DNA from: Thermomicrobiales bacterium
GTDB taxonomy: Bacteria; Chloroflexota; Chloroflexia; Thermomicrobiales; UBA6265
NCBI GenBank assembly: GCA_041390825.1
Contig: JAWKPF010000022.1
Location: 10,568 to 74,567 of the forward strand
Length of the DNA: 64,000 nucleotides
Reading direction: 5' to 3'
The notes under the pieces were generated by a model, which saw nothing but the letters and a program-made list of their open reading frames with translations, did no database searches and was not told where the DNA came from. Positions 1 through 8,212 of this stretch are shown here, one piece after another. Made by a program: the position numbers and the translations under genes. The stretch's first letter is position 1, and each line of letters begins with the position of its first letter.

Positions 1-487
1 TGTCGGTGATCAGACCTGGCAGCTCACTGACATCGAGCGCGAACCCGAACTTCTCCAGAATGGGAGAGGGGACTGCTTTCGCCCCGGTGAAGTTGATCAT
101 CGATTCGTAGATCGGGAATCCCGGGTTGGGATAGATCGCCTCGTCGCCTGCTTCCAGCAGCGCGAGGATCGTGAAGAACATGATCGGCTTGCCGCCCGGC
201 GTCACCACGATGTTGTCGGGACCGTATTCGGTGCCGCGGGAACTGTTCAGATAGTTCGCGATGGCCTCCCGCAATTGCGGCAGCCCGGGAGCCGGGCCAT
301 AGTGCGTCCATCCGGAACGCAACGCCTCGGCGCCCGCCTCGATGATGTTGGCCGGAGTGTCGAAATCGGGTTCGCCCACCTCGAGATGGATCACATCGCG
401 ACCTTGCGCTTCCAACGCGCGGGCGCGCACAAGCACCTCGAACGCGGTTTCCGTTCCGAGGCGAGACATCCTCGTCGCCAGTTGCAT
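1..487 (-). CDS. PLP-dependent aminotransferase, class I/II (C-terminus outside window)
   Basis: Partial gene: about 162 N-terminal residues are visible and the rest lies beyond base 1. ATG at 487-485 is preceded by AGGAG, which fixes the start. The protein opens like AspC-family fold-type I aminotransferases, with the pattern VGEPDFDTP near residue 37 and WTHYGPAPGLPQLREAIA near residue 61. Both patterns are typical of aspartate/aromatic aminotransferases that transfer an amino group to a 2-oxo acid through pyridoxal phosphate. The catalytic lysine would lie outside the window, so the substrate cannot be judged. It is divergent from the sugar transporter on its right and shares a 221-bp intergenic region with it. 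Confidence 0.85.
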   Translation of the reverse strand, partial: MQLATRMSRLGTETAFEVLVRARALEAQGRDVIHLEVGEPDFDTPANIIEAGAEALRSGWTHYGPAPGLPQLREAIANYLNSSRGTEYGPDNIVVTPGGKPIMFFTILALLEAGDEAIYPNPGFPIYESMINFTGAKAVPSPILEKFGFALDVSELPGLITD

Positions 488-558
488 GCTGATCTCCTGT
501 GTTTGCCCGCTCGGGGTCATTCGTATCGGTTGTGAGACTTGTAGCATAGTCGCGGGCA

Positions 559-587
559 TTCCAACCGGCCGGTTGTTCCGGTACAAT
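559..587 (+). promoter_or_regulatory. candidate promoter with 12-bp palindrome (putative operator) upstream of sugar transporter
   Basis: A perfect palindrome AACCGGCCGGTT lies at 563-574, just upstream of TACAAT (582-587), which is a good -10 hexamer. A poor -35 (TTCCAA, 559-564) sits 17 bp upstream. The palindrome therefore falls in the spacer, where a repressor would block polymerase. This is the only conspicuous dyad in the 221-bp divergent region before the binding-protein gene. A LacI-type operator role is inference. Confidence 0.35.
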
Positions 588-708
588 CGCGGCGCACTTG
601 CGAAAAACTCGAGCGACCGTGTCCATCGGGAGGTAAGCCCCGCATCGAGCAAAGAGCCAAACCGGCAATGACGCACTGGTTTTCGATTGTCATGGAGGAT
701 GCAACGCA

Positions 709-1710
709 ATGACGCTTCATCGACGAACTTTCCTCGGCTTGTCAGCCGCTGCTGCTGCTACCGCTGCAACCGGATTCAAGTTCGGGCCTGCTGCCGCGCA
801 GGATGCCACTCCGGCCGCCGACCCAATGACCGCCTACGGACCAGTCCAAGGCAACGAGCCCTACAAGCTTGCATTCATGCAGGTCTTCCCTTCTAACGCC
901 TTCTGGCAGCTCCTGAAGGAAGGAGTGGAGGCACGTGCTGCCGAGGATGGCGTGACGGTGGATGTGATCGCATTGCCGGACGAAGCCGGTGTCGCCGACC
1001 AGGTTGCGCAAATGGAAGATGCGGTCACCAAGGGATACGACGGCATCATTCTGGGCACAATCGATGCAGCCGGAATCGTCCAGGGTGTCGAAGCCGCCAA
1101 TGCGGCCGGTATCCCGGTGATCGCGGTCGATACCGCGCCGGCCGGAGGCGAGCTCATCTCGCTCGTGCAGACCGACAATGTGGCAGCGTCTACCCAGCAA
1201 GGCGAATACGTTGTCGAGCTGATTGGCGGGGCAGGCAAGGTGCTCAATCTCCAGGGCGATATGGCCAATCAGACCGCCCAGGCGCGCAACGAGGGGTTGC
1301 ACGCCGCACTCGACGCTCATCCGGACATCCAGGTCATCGACCAGTCTGCTCATTGGCAACAGGATGAGGGCTTCACCATCACCGAGAACATCCTCACCTC
1401 CGACCCGGACATCGTGGCCATCGTGGGAGCTAACGATCCTCCGATCCTCGGAGCGTTGCAGGCCCTGGTCGCTGCGGGCCGCGACGATGTCTATCTGGTC
1501 GGCTTCGACGCGATTCCCGATGTGGTCCAGGCGATCATCGATGGGTCAGTCGATGGAACGATCGCCCAGTACCCGAAAGTCATGGGCACGGTAGGCGTCG
1601 ATCTCATGGTCCGCCACCTCAATGGCGAAGAGGTTCCGGCCCTGGTCGACTCCGGCGCTCTGCTGGTCACCGCCGATAATGCCGCCGAGTTCCAGGCCGC
1701 CAACGCCTGA
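709..1710 (+). CDS. sugar ABC transporter substrate-binding protein (RbsB-like, periplasmic binding protein type 1)
   Basis: 333 aa, exported. A Tat-type signal has twin arginines at residues 5-6 (RRTFLG), an alanine-rich h-region and a likely cut after AAAQ near residue 31. The mature part reads like the ribose/galactose-binding family: opening strand around KLAFMQVFPSNAFW, then DGIILGTIDA, then IVGANDPPILGALQAL, the usual hinge and ligand-binding strands. ATG 709 follows GGAGG. It is the first gene of an rbsB-rbsA-rbsC-like importer, and a strong hairpin after its stop probably lets it be made in excess of the membrane parts. The D-ribose pyranase downstream suggests ribose or a related pyranose as ligand, but specificity cannot be read from sequence. 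Confidence 0.9.
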   Translation: MTLHRRTFLGLSAAAAATAATGFKFGPAAAQDATPAADPMTAYGPVQGNEPYKLAFMQVFPSNAFWQLLKEGVEARAAEDGVTVDVIALPDEAGVADQVAQMEDAVTKGYDGIILGTIDAAGIVQGVEAANAAGIPVIAVDTAPAGGELISLVQTDNVAASTQQGEYVVELIGGAGKVLNLQGDMANQTAQARNEGLHAALDAHPDIQVIDQSAHWQQDEGFTITENILTSDPDIVAIVGANDPPILGALQALVAAGRDDVYLVGFDAIPDVVQAIIDGSVDGTIAQYPKVMGTVGVDLMVRHLNGEEVPALVDSGALLVTADNAAEFQAANA

Positions 1711-1716
1711 TTCGAT

Positions 1717-1750
1717 GCCGGGAGAGCGGACCCCGCTCTCCCGGCCTTTT
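1717..1750 (+). terminator. hairpin terminator/attenuator between binding-protein and ATPase genes
   Basis: A perfect 12-bp stem (GCCGGGAGAGCG, five-base loop, CGCTCTCCCGGC) is followed by CTTTTG, directly after the binding-protein stop. Its intra-operon position suggests partial termination, giving more binding protein than ATPase/permease transcript. Confidence 0.8.
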
Positions 1751-1854
1751 GCTCCCGGGCTTGTCACTCTGGGAAAAGCGACGAACCGTGCCCGTCGATG
1801 CCGCCCAAGAACCACGCTCGACGGCGTAGACCCGCATTCAGCAATGGGCTTCCC

Positions 1855-3426
1855 ATGTCCGAATCCGCGAACCAACACGTCAAACATGCAAGAGCGGACA
1901 GTGAAGTCCGTGCGCCCATCCTGCAACTCATCAACGTTTCCAAACGCTTTCCCGGTGTGATTGCACTCGATGACGTCAGCTTCGACCTTTACCCGGGCGA
2001 AGTTCACGTCCTCGTGGGTGAGAACGGCGCCGGGAAATCGACCCTTGTGAAGCTCCTATCGGGTATCTATCAACCTGACGAAGGCGAGATTCGCTTCGAT
2101 GGTGTGCCTGTCCACGTGCGCACCCCGCACGACGCCCAGCAGCTTGGTATCAGTACCGTTCACCAGGAGCTCAACCTGATCCCGCATCTCGATGTGGGCA
2201 AGAACATCTATCTCGGCCGTGAGCCAATGCGTGGCCGGTCCGGCGTCATCGACTGGTCAGCGCTCTATTCCGGCGCGCGAAAACAGCTGCGCCAGCTCGG
2301 AATCGAGCTCGATCCCCACACTCCCGTTGCTCGCCTGGGCGTCGCCATGCAGCAGATGACGGAAATTGCGAAAGCGCTGGTCAACGATGCCCGCGTCTTG
2401 ATCCTCGACGAACCGACTGCAGCCATCACCGCCGAGGAAGCGGAGCAGCTTTTCCAGCTCGTGGAGAAACTGAAAGCTCAGGGAACCGGGATTATTCTCA
2501 TTTCCCATCACCTGGAGGACGCGACTCGTGTCGGTGACCGCGCGACCGTGCTGCGCGACGGGAAGTATGTCGATACCCTCCCAATGGCGACGTCGACACC
2601 GAACGATCTCATTCGGCTCATGGTCGGACGGGAACTGGTCCAGCAGTTTCCGAAGGAGGAGATTCCGTTCGGTGAGGTTGCGCTCAAGGTCGAGCACCTC
2701 AACCGCGCAGGCGTGTTGCGGGATATTTCGTTCGAGGTGCGTCAAGGCGAAATCCTCGGGCTCGCGGGTCTGGTTGGCGCAGGGCGCAGCGAGGTGGCCC
2801 GTGCGGTCTTCGGAATCGACAAGATCGATAGCGGCACGATCGAGGTCTTTGGCTGCCCCGTTGTGAATTCCACTCCTGGCAAAGCAATCGATCACGGCAT
2901 CGCCCTCTTGCCGGAGGACCGCAAGCATCAGGGACTCGTGCTCCTGCTTTCGGTTGGCGACAACATCTCCATGGCGGCCCCAAGCGCGACGGGCGCGCCG
3001 CCTGGGTTGATTCCGCCTCGCAACCGGTACCAAACCGCGCGTCGCTTCATCGAAGCGCTGCGCATCAAGACGCCGAGCGCGCGCCAGAAGGTCATGTTCC
3101 TATCCGGCGGGAACCAGCAAAAGGTGGTGCTGGCGAAGTGGATGCTCACGCAAGCGCGCATCTTCATTTTCGACGAACCCACTCGCGGTATCGATGTGGG
3201 TGCCAAAGTCGAGGTCTATCGGCTCATGGGAGAGCTGCTGGAGGGAGGCGCGGCCATCATCATGATCTCGTCGGAACTGCCCGAAGTGCTCGGTATGAGC
3301 GACCGGATTCTCGTCATGCGCGAGGGTGAGATCGTGGCCCGTTTCGATCGTAGCGAAGCAACCCAGGAGTCGATCATGAGCTTCGCGGCCGCGAGTACCC
3401 AGGAAGAGATAGGAGCCGCCGCATGA
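1855..3426 (+). CDS. sugar ABC transporter ATP-binding protein, duplicated nucleotide-binding domains (RbsA/MglA type)
   Basis: About 523 aa from ATG 1855; a longer frame begins at ATG 1798, and neither start has a strong ribosome site. It is a tandem ABC ATPase of the CUT2 sugar importer class. The first domain has Walker A GENGAGKS near residues 55-62, signature LGVAMQQMTEIAKAL and Walker B VLILDEPTAAI. The second domain has the degenerate Walker A GLVGAGRSE, signature LSGGNQQKVVLAKWM and FIFDEPTRGIDVG. This asymmetry is normal for RbsA/MglA. It energises uptake with the binding protein upstream and the permease whose gene starts at its 3' end (ATGA overlap at 3423-3426). Confidence 0.92.
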   Translation: MSESANQHVKHARADSEVRAPILQLINVSKRFPGVIALDDVSFDLYPGEVHVLVGENGAGKSTLVKLLSGIYQPDEGEIRFDGVPVHVRTPHDAQQLGISTVHQELNLIPHLDVGKNIYLGREPMRGRSGVIDWSALYSGARKQLRQLGIELDPHTPVARLGVAMQQMTEIAKALVNDARVLILDEPTAAITAEEAEQLFQLVEKLKAQGTGIILISHHLEDATRVGDRATVLRDGKYVDTLPMATSTPNDLIRLMVGRELVQQFPKEEIPFGEVALKVEHLNRAGVLRDISFEVRQGEILGLAGLVGAGRSEVARAVFGIDKIDSGTIEVFGCPVVNSTPGKAIDHGIALLPEDRKHQGLVLLLSVGDNISMAAPSATGAPPGLIPPRNRYQTARRFIEALRIKTPSARQKVMFLSGGNQQKVVLAKWMLTQARIFIFDEPTRGIDVGAKVEVYRLMGELLEGGAAIIMISSELPEVLGMSDRILVMREGEIVARFDRSEATQESIMSFAAASTQEEIGAAA

Positions 3427-4418
3427 GCGCACCAGCGGTCACTGCAACTCCCGCGACCGAGGGCGGCAATCGCCTGACACTCGGCAGAATCTGGCAGACC
3501 TTCGGACCGCTGCTCAGTCTCATCATCCTGAGCATGCTGATCTGGAGCCAGGAATCGGTGTTCATGACCAGTGGCAACTGGCTGAACATCGCGCGGCAAG
3601 CGTCCCTGACCGCGATCCTGGGCGTCGGCATGACGTTCGTCATCCTGACAGGCGGTATCGATCTCTCCGTCGGGTCGATGGTGGCATTGAGCGCTGTTTG
3701 TGGCGCTCTGCTCATCGACAAGCATGGATGGGGCATGTGGGAGTCGGCTCTGATGATGCTTGGGATCGGCGCGGTTGCCGGTTTGATCAACGGCTTGATC
3801 ATCACACTCGGCAAGATCCCGCCGTTTATCGTCACACTCGGAACAATGCAGATCTACCGAGGCGCCGCGTCTCAGATTTCCTCTGGGCAGCCGATCTCGT
3901 TTCTCAACAAAAAGGTGCCTGACTGGGACGTCTGGGGCACGCGCAGTCTCGGACCCTTTCCCTCACCCGTGATCATTGCGTTCTGCGTTTTCATCGTTGG
4001 CTTTCTGATTTTGCGATACACGCGCCTTGGTCTCTATGTCTACGCCATTGGAGGCAATGAGACTGCTACTCGCTTCAGGTGTGCAGATCGACCGATACAA
4101 AGATCGCGGTCTACACGTTCATGGGGCTTTGCGCTGGGGTTGCGGCAATCATGCTCACCTCGCGCCTGAACTCCGCCAAAGGCCGATTTTGCCAACGGCG
4201 AAGAGCTCAACGCGATTGCCGCGGTGGTGATCGGTGGAACCTCGTTGTTCGGTGGAGAGGGAACCATCGTCGGCACCATGATCGGCGCCTTACTCATGGC
4301 GGTCATCCGAAATGGATTGACTCTGATGCACATTTCTGCCTTCTATCAGCAGATTGTTATTGGCGCGGTGATCATCCTGGCGGTACTGGTCGACCGCCTT
4401 CGCCGCCGGGGAGCCTGA
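3423..4418 (+). pseudogene. sugar ABC transporter permease (RbsC-like), broken by three +1 frameshifts
   Basis: Reads as a normal RbsC-type permease from ATG 3423 (hydrophobic segments, the motif GMTFVILTGGIDLSVGS, then YAIGGNETATR). The frame then changes three times: near 4074 (SGVQIDRYK continues one frame over), at the AAA run 4099-4101 (KIAVYTFMGLCAG) and near 4184 (FANGEELNAIAAVVIGG returns to the first frame). Each change is one extra base, so the three cancel and the natural stop at 4416-4418 is kept; restored length would be about 331 aa. Read straight, the first frame stops at 4169. Flanking operon genes are intact, so sequencing or assembly indels are at least as likely as true decay. 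Confidence 0.85.
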
Positions 4419-4421
4419 TCC

Positions 4422-4649
4422 ATGGTCGAGCCGATGAGAACGTGGGAATACCGCTTCGAACATGCGATCCCGATCGAGACGTTACAGGAACTTGGCGCGC
4501 AGGGCTGGGAGCTGGCAGGGGTTGATGAGCGCTCGACGACCAAGTTCATCTTCAAGCGGCCGACGCAGTCCTTTGTCGAACGCGTGACCCTCGAACAACG
4601 GGCTACCTACTACGCCTCGCTGGGTCTCGACTCGGGCAGAACTGAATGA
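4422..4649 (+). CDS. small DUF4177-like protein
   Basis: 75 aa. The opening MRTWEYRFEHAI followed by LQELGAQGWELAGV and FIFKRP is the pattern of the DUF4177 family, small cytosolic proteins of unknown function. It starts 4 bp after the permease stop and overlaps the pyranase start (ATGA at 4646-4649), so it is translationally coupled inside the ribose operon. No catalytic residues are evident. The tight spacing suggests a role with the transporter or pyranase, but that is only context. Confidence 0.7.
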   Translation: MVEPMRTWEYRFEHAIPIETLQELGAQGWELAGVDERSTTKFIFKRPTQSFVERVTLEQRATYYASLGLDSGRTE

Positions 4650-5032
4650 AGAAGGGCGGCATTCTGCATCCCGAACTGAGCCGCGTGCTTGCCAGCAGCG
4701 GGCATACCGACTATCTGCTCATCAGCGACCGTGGTTTTCCGGTACCGGAGGAACCGGAGCGCATCGATCTCGCGCTCGTCGATGACAAGCCGACCGTGCT
4801 CGATGTGCTGGCGGCGATCGAGGCCGAATGGTCGATCGACCGCATCGTGATCACCGAAGAGATGACGTTGGTCTCCCCGCAACGCGTCGCCGAACTCGAG
4901 TCCCTCTTGCCTGGCGTCCGCTTCGAAACGGTCTCGCACATCGAGCTGAAACGGCTTGGGCGCAGCGCGAAAGCCACCATTCGCACGGGAGACTCGTGCC
5001 CCTATGCCAACTGCATCATCGTCTCGGGCTGA
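4646..5032 (+). CDS. rbsD: D-ribose pyranase (RbsD/FucU family mutarotase)
   Basis: 128 aa. RbsD interconverts beta-pyran and beta-furan forms of D-ribose so that ribokinase can use imported sugar. The active-site set is complete at the positions known for the Bacillus-type enzyme: His20, Asp28, His98, Tyr120 and Asn122. The start MKKGGILHPELSRVLASSGH is also typical. The ATG overlaps the stop of the DUF4177 gene. Presence with an RbsABC-like importer argues for ribose or a similar aldopyranose. L-fucose mutarotase FucU is the close alternative. No ribokinase is found in this window. Confidence 0.88.
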   Translation: MKKGGILHPELSRVLASSGHTDYLLISDRGFPVPEEPERIDLALVDDKPTVLDVLAAIEAEWSIDRIVITEEMTLVSPQRVAELESLLPGVRFETVSHIELKRLGRSAKATIRTGDSCPYANCIIVSG

Positions 5033-5036
5033 CTGC

Positions 5037-5333
5037 ATGACTTCTCCCGACATGATCGTCCTCGATCCAAACGACAATGTCGCCACCGCCCTGCGTGACC
5101 TCGATGGCCCCGCTATCGTCTCGATCGCGAACCCGGACGGTTCCCGCTTCGACCTCGAGATTGCCGGTCCCATCAAGCTCGGCCACAAGGTCGCCCTTGT
5201 CCCGATACCGCAGGGCGCTCCTGCCATCAAGCACGGCGAACCGTTCGGCCTTGCAACCGCTCCCATCTCACCCGGCGAGCATGCGCATGTGCACAACATC
5301 ATCAGCCTCAGCCGGATTGGCGAAGGAGAGTGA
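5037..5333 (+). CDS. altronate dehydratase small subunit / SAF-domain protein (UxaA N-terminal part)
   Basis: 98 aa. It matches the N-terminal SAF domain of UxaA/GarD dehydratases: GHKVALVPIPQGAPAIKHGEPFGLA and the closing HVHNIISL, equivalent to the segment of the full-length enzyme at 8885-10477 (GQIIGFATQDISAGQHVHNHN). I take ATG 5037 (MTSPDMIVL); an upstream GTG at 4956 would overlap rbsD. In split enzymes this part pairs with the catalytic large subunit, here encoded at 6213-7397. The two halves are separated by a reversed DUF429 gene. Confidence 0.8.
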   Translation: MTSPDMIVLDPNDNVATALRDLDGPAIVSIANPDGSRFDLEIAGPIKLGHKVALVPIPQGAPAIKHGEPFGLATAPISPGEHAHVHNIISLSRIGEGE

Positions 5334-5427
5334 CGTCAGTTCGATCCTTTTCGCTTGAAGCGATCGGCATACCTGTCCGGCGACCGCGCGGCAACTGTGA
5401 AAGAATGCGTCTCTAGTTGCCGGGTTC

Positions 5428-6126
5428 CTAATAGACAATTTCCGCCCGAAGGCCGCGACTATCCCGCTCTTCTTTCGCTGGGAAACGTTCGAAGGATCCG
5501 TTTGCCCACCTTCTCGCGCTCCACGCTGCCGCGATCGCGTCTAGTACATCATCGGGCTTTGCCCTGCGGACGCCAGTCATAACTTTCTCCCACTCAAGAT
5601 CTTGAAGATCAATATTCTTCCTCAAGAGCTCTATCCGCTGCAGATAGCCCGGTCCACTATGTTTCGAAGCACAGACATCTTTCTTGTTGTTCATCGCCCA
5701 AAAGCAAATCTCGGGGTGCACCTCGATTACTCGGGACTGGAACTCGGGAATCACGATGCCGTCGACCTCTGCGACTTTGCGATAGATCCCAAACGCCTGA
5801 GCTGAGATTCCCTTGCCAAATTGGTTTTTCGAATCTTCGTTCGTGGTGTGATAGTCAGTTCGATTGACATAACTGCGGTACGGTGCCGGAAAGACGCTCG
5901 ACTTTCGGCAGATCAGCGCTGCCCGCGCTTCGATATCGCATTTGCGAGAACCATCGATCAATCCGATAGGAATGTCCACCGCGATGGCCTTGGCCAGTTT
6001 CTCGGGATATGCCGACAAAACTTCCGTGAATGAAGCGAAAACTTTGAGCTGGATAGTCTTCTTGCGAGTGTTCCACTCCGCAGCCACCCAACCGCCCCTG
6101 CAACCGTCCACACCAACTACGAACAT
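5428..6126 (-). CDS. DUF429 family protein, probable horizontal insertion
   Basis: 232 aa. ATG 6126 has GGAGG seven bases upstream. It opens MFVVGVDGCRGGWVAAEW, followed by IAVDIPIGL near residue 70 and ends with AKPDDVLDAIAAAWSARR; this Asp-rich pattern is that of DUF429, an RNase H-like fold family of unknown function. It lies in reverse between the two halves of a split altronate dehydratase. Its DNA is clearly more AT-rich than its neighbours: the 60 bases at 5581-5640 are only about 40% GC. Strand, composition and position all suggest a recent arrival. No mobility gene or flanking repeat is visible. Confidence 0.85.
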   Translation of the reverse strand: MFVVGVDGCRGGWVAAEWNTRKKTIQLKVFASFTEVLSAYPEKLAKAIAVDIPIGLIDGSRKCDIEARAALICRKSSVFPAPYRSYVNRTDYHTTNEDSKNQFGKGISAQAFGIYRKVAEVDGIVIPEFQSRVIEVHPEICFWAMNNKKDVCASKHSGPGYLQRIELLRKNIDLQDLEWEKVMTGVRRAKPDDVLDAIAAAWSARRWANGSFERFPAKEERDSRGLRAEIVY

Positions 6127-6212
6127 GATCCAGCCTCCACATGCGGTTACTTGACATCTATCGGGATAGACTACGGCTTTCAGGCAATACGTTCTCGTCA
6201 AGAGGGTTGCGC

Positions 6213-7397
6213 ATGACCGTCACCGTCGACGCTCCAATCGACCTCTCCACCATCACTATCGAGGGTTTCGGGCGTGCTGATGGACAGGTCGGCATCCGCA
6301 ATCGGCTGCTGGTGTTGTTCACCGTTGTCTGTGCGGAAGAAGTCTCGCGCCGGATTGCCTGGCAACTCGAAGATGCGGTCGTCGCGGGGTGGCGCGACTG
6401 CCTTCCCGATGCCGGCGCGCAACGCAAGATGATCCGCATCGCGCAGAACCCCAATATTGGCGGCGTGCTGGTCCTTTCGCTCGGGTGCGAATGTTCCGAT
6501 GCCCCAGGCATCGCTAAAGCCATCGCCGAATCGGGCAAACCGACTGAACTCATCTCGATCCAGGCCGAAGGAGGCACCAGGAATGCCATAGCGAAGGGTA
6601 TCGAGCTCGGCCGCGCCATGCTGGCGCGAAATGTCGAGCGCGTTGCCATCCCGTTTTCGGACTTGATCGTCGGGGTGGAGTGTGGCGGTTCGGACACCAC
6701 GTCCGGGATTGCAGCCAACCCTGCCGTCGGCGCAGCCGCGGATCGAATCGTGGCCAACGGGGGAACGGTCGTTTTCGAAGAAACCAATGAGTTGTTGGGT
6801 TGTGAATCCACCCTGAGCAAGCGGGCGGCAGACTCCGACGTCCGCCGCGAGATCCTGCGCTCCATCGAGATCGCCCGCGAATGGGGCGACCGCACCGGTC
6901 AGCGCGCCATCAGCTCCGGCAACATCGAAGGCGGTCTCACCACCATCGAGGAGAAATCGCTTGGCGCGGTCTGCAAGGCTGGCTCGTCGCCGGTCGTCGG
7001 AGTGCTCAACGGTGGCGAATGGGAGCGCCCGGCGCAGCCAGGATTGCATCTACTCGCGCCCTACTACGTGCAGGAAGGCGGCTGGACCGGGGCAGGCACG
7101 ATCAGCGATCCCAATGGCGTCACCGAGCTTGCAAGCTGTGGCGCGCACCTCGTGGTGTTCACCACTGGACGCGGAACGGTCACCGGCTCGGGTATCGTTC
7201 CGGTCATCAAGGTCTGCGGCAATCCAGAAACGTATGCACGCATGAGCGACAACATGGATGTGAATGCTGGCGCGATCGTCGAAGGCCGCAAGTCGATTGC
7301 CGAGGTGGGCGAGGAAATCCTTTCCCGAATCGCTGCCACCGCTCAGGGCGAACTGACCCGCGCCGAGGATCTCGGTCACTTCGAGTTTCATATCTAG
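6213..7397 (+). CDS. altronate dehydratase large subunit (UxaA C-terminal catalytic part)
   Basis: 394 aa from ATG 6213 (AGAGGG upstream); an in-frame ATG at 6141 would overlap the promoter side of the DUF429 gene. UxaA/GarD-type dehydratases remove water from altronate or galactarate to give 2-keto-3-deoxy acids and need a divalent metal. Family segments are GFGRADGQVGIRN, LSLGCECSDAPG, VGVECGGSDTTSGIAANP, EKSLGAVCKAGSSPV and FTTGRGTVTGSG, all matching the full-length paralog at 8885-10477. It lacks the SAF domain, which is supplied by the 98-aa gene at 5037. Followed by an intergenic inverted repeat and a RraA-like gene. Confidence 0.85.
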   Translation: MTVTVDAPIDLSTITIEGFGRADGQVGIRNRLLVLFTVVCAEEVSRRIAWQLEDAVVAGWRDCLPDAGAQRKMIRIAQNPNIGGVLVLSLGCECSDAPGIAKAIAESGKPTELISIQAEGGTRNAIAKGIELGRAMLARNVERVAIPFSDLIVGVECGGSDTTSGIAANPAVGAAADRIVANGGTVVFEETNELLGCESTLSKRAADSDVRREILRSIEIAREWGDRTGQRAISSGNIEGGLTTIEEKSLGAVCKAGSSPVVGVLNGGEWERPAQPGLHLLAPYYVQEGGWTGAGTISDPNGVTELASCGAHLVVFTTGRGTVTGSGIVPVIKVCGNPETYARMSDNMDVNAGAIVEGRKSIAEVGEEILSRIAATAQGELTRAEDLGHFEFHI

Positions 7398-7405
7398 CCC
7401 GAAGA

Positions 7406-7462
7406 GTCCTGGGTCCTGAGAATCCCAACTCGTCTCAGGGCGAAGGGCTCAGAACCCAGGAC
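7406..7462 (+). terminator. inverted repeat after the altronate dehydratase large subunit gene
   Basis: Arms 7406-7420 (GTCCTGGGTCCTGAG) and 7448-7462 (CTCAGAACCCAGGAC) pair over 15 bp with one mismatch across a 27-base loop, nine bases after the stop codon. There is no T-run, so it may stabilise the 3' end rather than terminate. The left arm is built of 7-bp units (GTCCTGG, GTCCTGA), like other intergenic repeats in this window. Confidence 0.55.
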
Positions 7463-7483
7463 CAAACAAGGAGCGATTTCTTC

Positions 7484-8155
7484 GTGCCCACTACCGACCG
7501 CCGCGAGCTTTTCGACAAGATGGCGAACGACCTCTACGTTGCCGTGATTTCCGACATCCTCGACTCGCTGGGGTTTCGCGATCAGGTGCTGGAGTCGAAC
7601 ATCCAACCGATCGACCCGCTCGATCGACGGGTGTTGGTCGGGACGGCCCATACCATTCTCATGGCTCCCATCTATGAAATGAAACCCGAGCCGTACACCA
7701 GAATCATTGCTGCCATCGACGCGCTTCAGCCGGGAAATGTCGGCGTGGTCGCCACGAGCGGACTTGCGAGCGCCGCCTACTGGGGCGAGCTCTTCTCGAA
7801 TGCTGCGCTCGGCCGTGGCGCGCGTGGCATGCTGCTCGATGGGTACCATCGCGACACCCGCAAGATCCTCGACCTGGGATTCCCAGTCTTCTCCACGGGC
7901 GCGCGTCCCTTCGACGCCGCCGGCAGAACGCAGTGCATCGATTTCGATTGCCCGGTCGTATGCGGCGGGGTCAAGGTCTACCCGGGTGACATCGTGTTTG
8001 CCGAAATCGACGGAATCGCGGTCATTCCGGCGGCGGTTGCGGACGAATGTGTCGCCAAGGCATTCGAGAAAGTCGCGACCGAAGACCGTGCGCGCGACGA
8101 TCTGCGTGATGGCGCTCTGCTGAGTGAGGTCTGGAATCGGTATCGTGTGCTCTAG
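7484..8155 (+). CDS. RraA-like / 4-hydroxy-4-methyl-2-oxoglutarate aldolase family protein
   Basis: 223 aa from GTG 7484, with AAGGAG ten bases upstream; ATG 7520 is an alternative start. The pattern YVAVISDILDSLGF, then GNVGVVATSG and GELFSNAALGRGARGMLLDGYHRDT, then YPGDIVFAEIDGIAVIP is that of the RraA/HMG aldolase superfamily. The GELF...GxxGxxxDGxxRD stretch carries the Arg and Asp that bind pyruvate and metal in the aldolases. Its place among sugar-acid dehydratases favours an aldolase or decarboxylase acting on a keto acid over the RNase E inhibitor role of E. coli RraA. Confidence 0.8.
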   Translation: MPTTDRRELFDKMANDLYVAVISDILDSLGFRDQVLESNIQPIDPLDRRVLVGTAHTILMAPIYEMKPEPYTRIIAAIDALQPGNVGVVATSGLASAAYWGELFSNAALGRGARGMLLDGYHRDTRKILDLGFPVFSTGARPFDAAGRTQCIDFDCPVVCGGVKVYPGDIVFAEIDGIAVIPAAVADECVAKAFEKVATEDRARDDLRDGALLSEVWNRYRVL

Positions 8156-8212
8156 CAGCCGAGCGTCGGGACTTCCGCACGCGCCAGCCCGTCATTCAGA
8201 GAAAGGTCGAAC

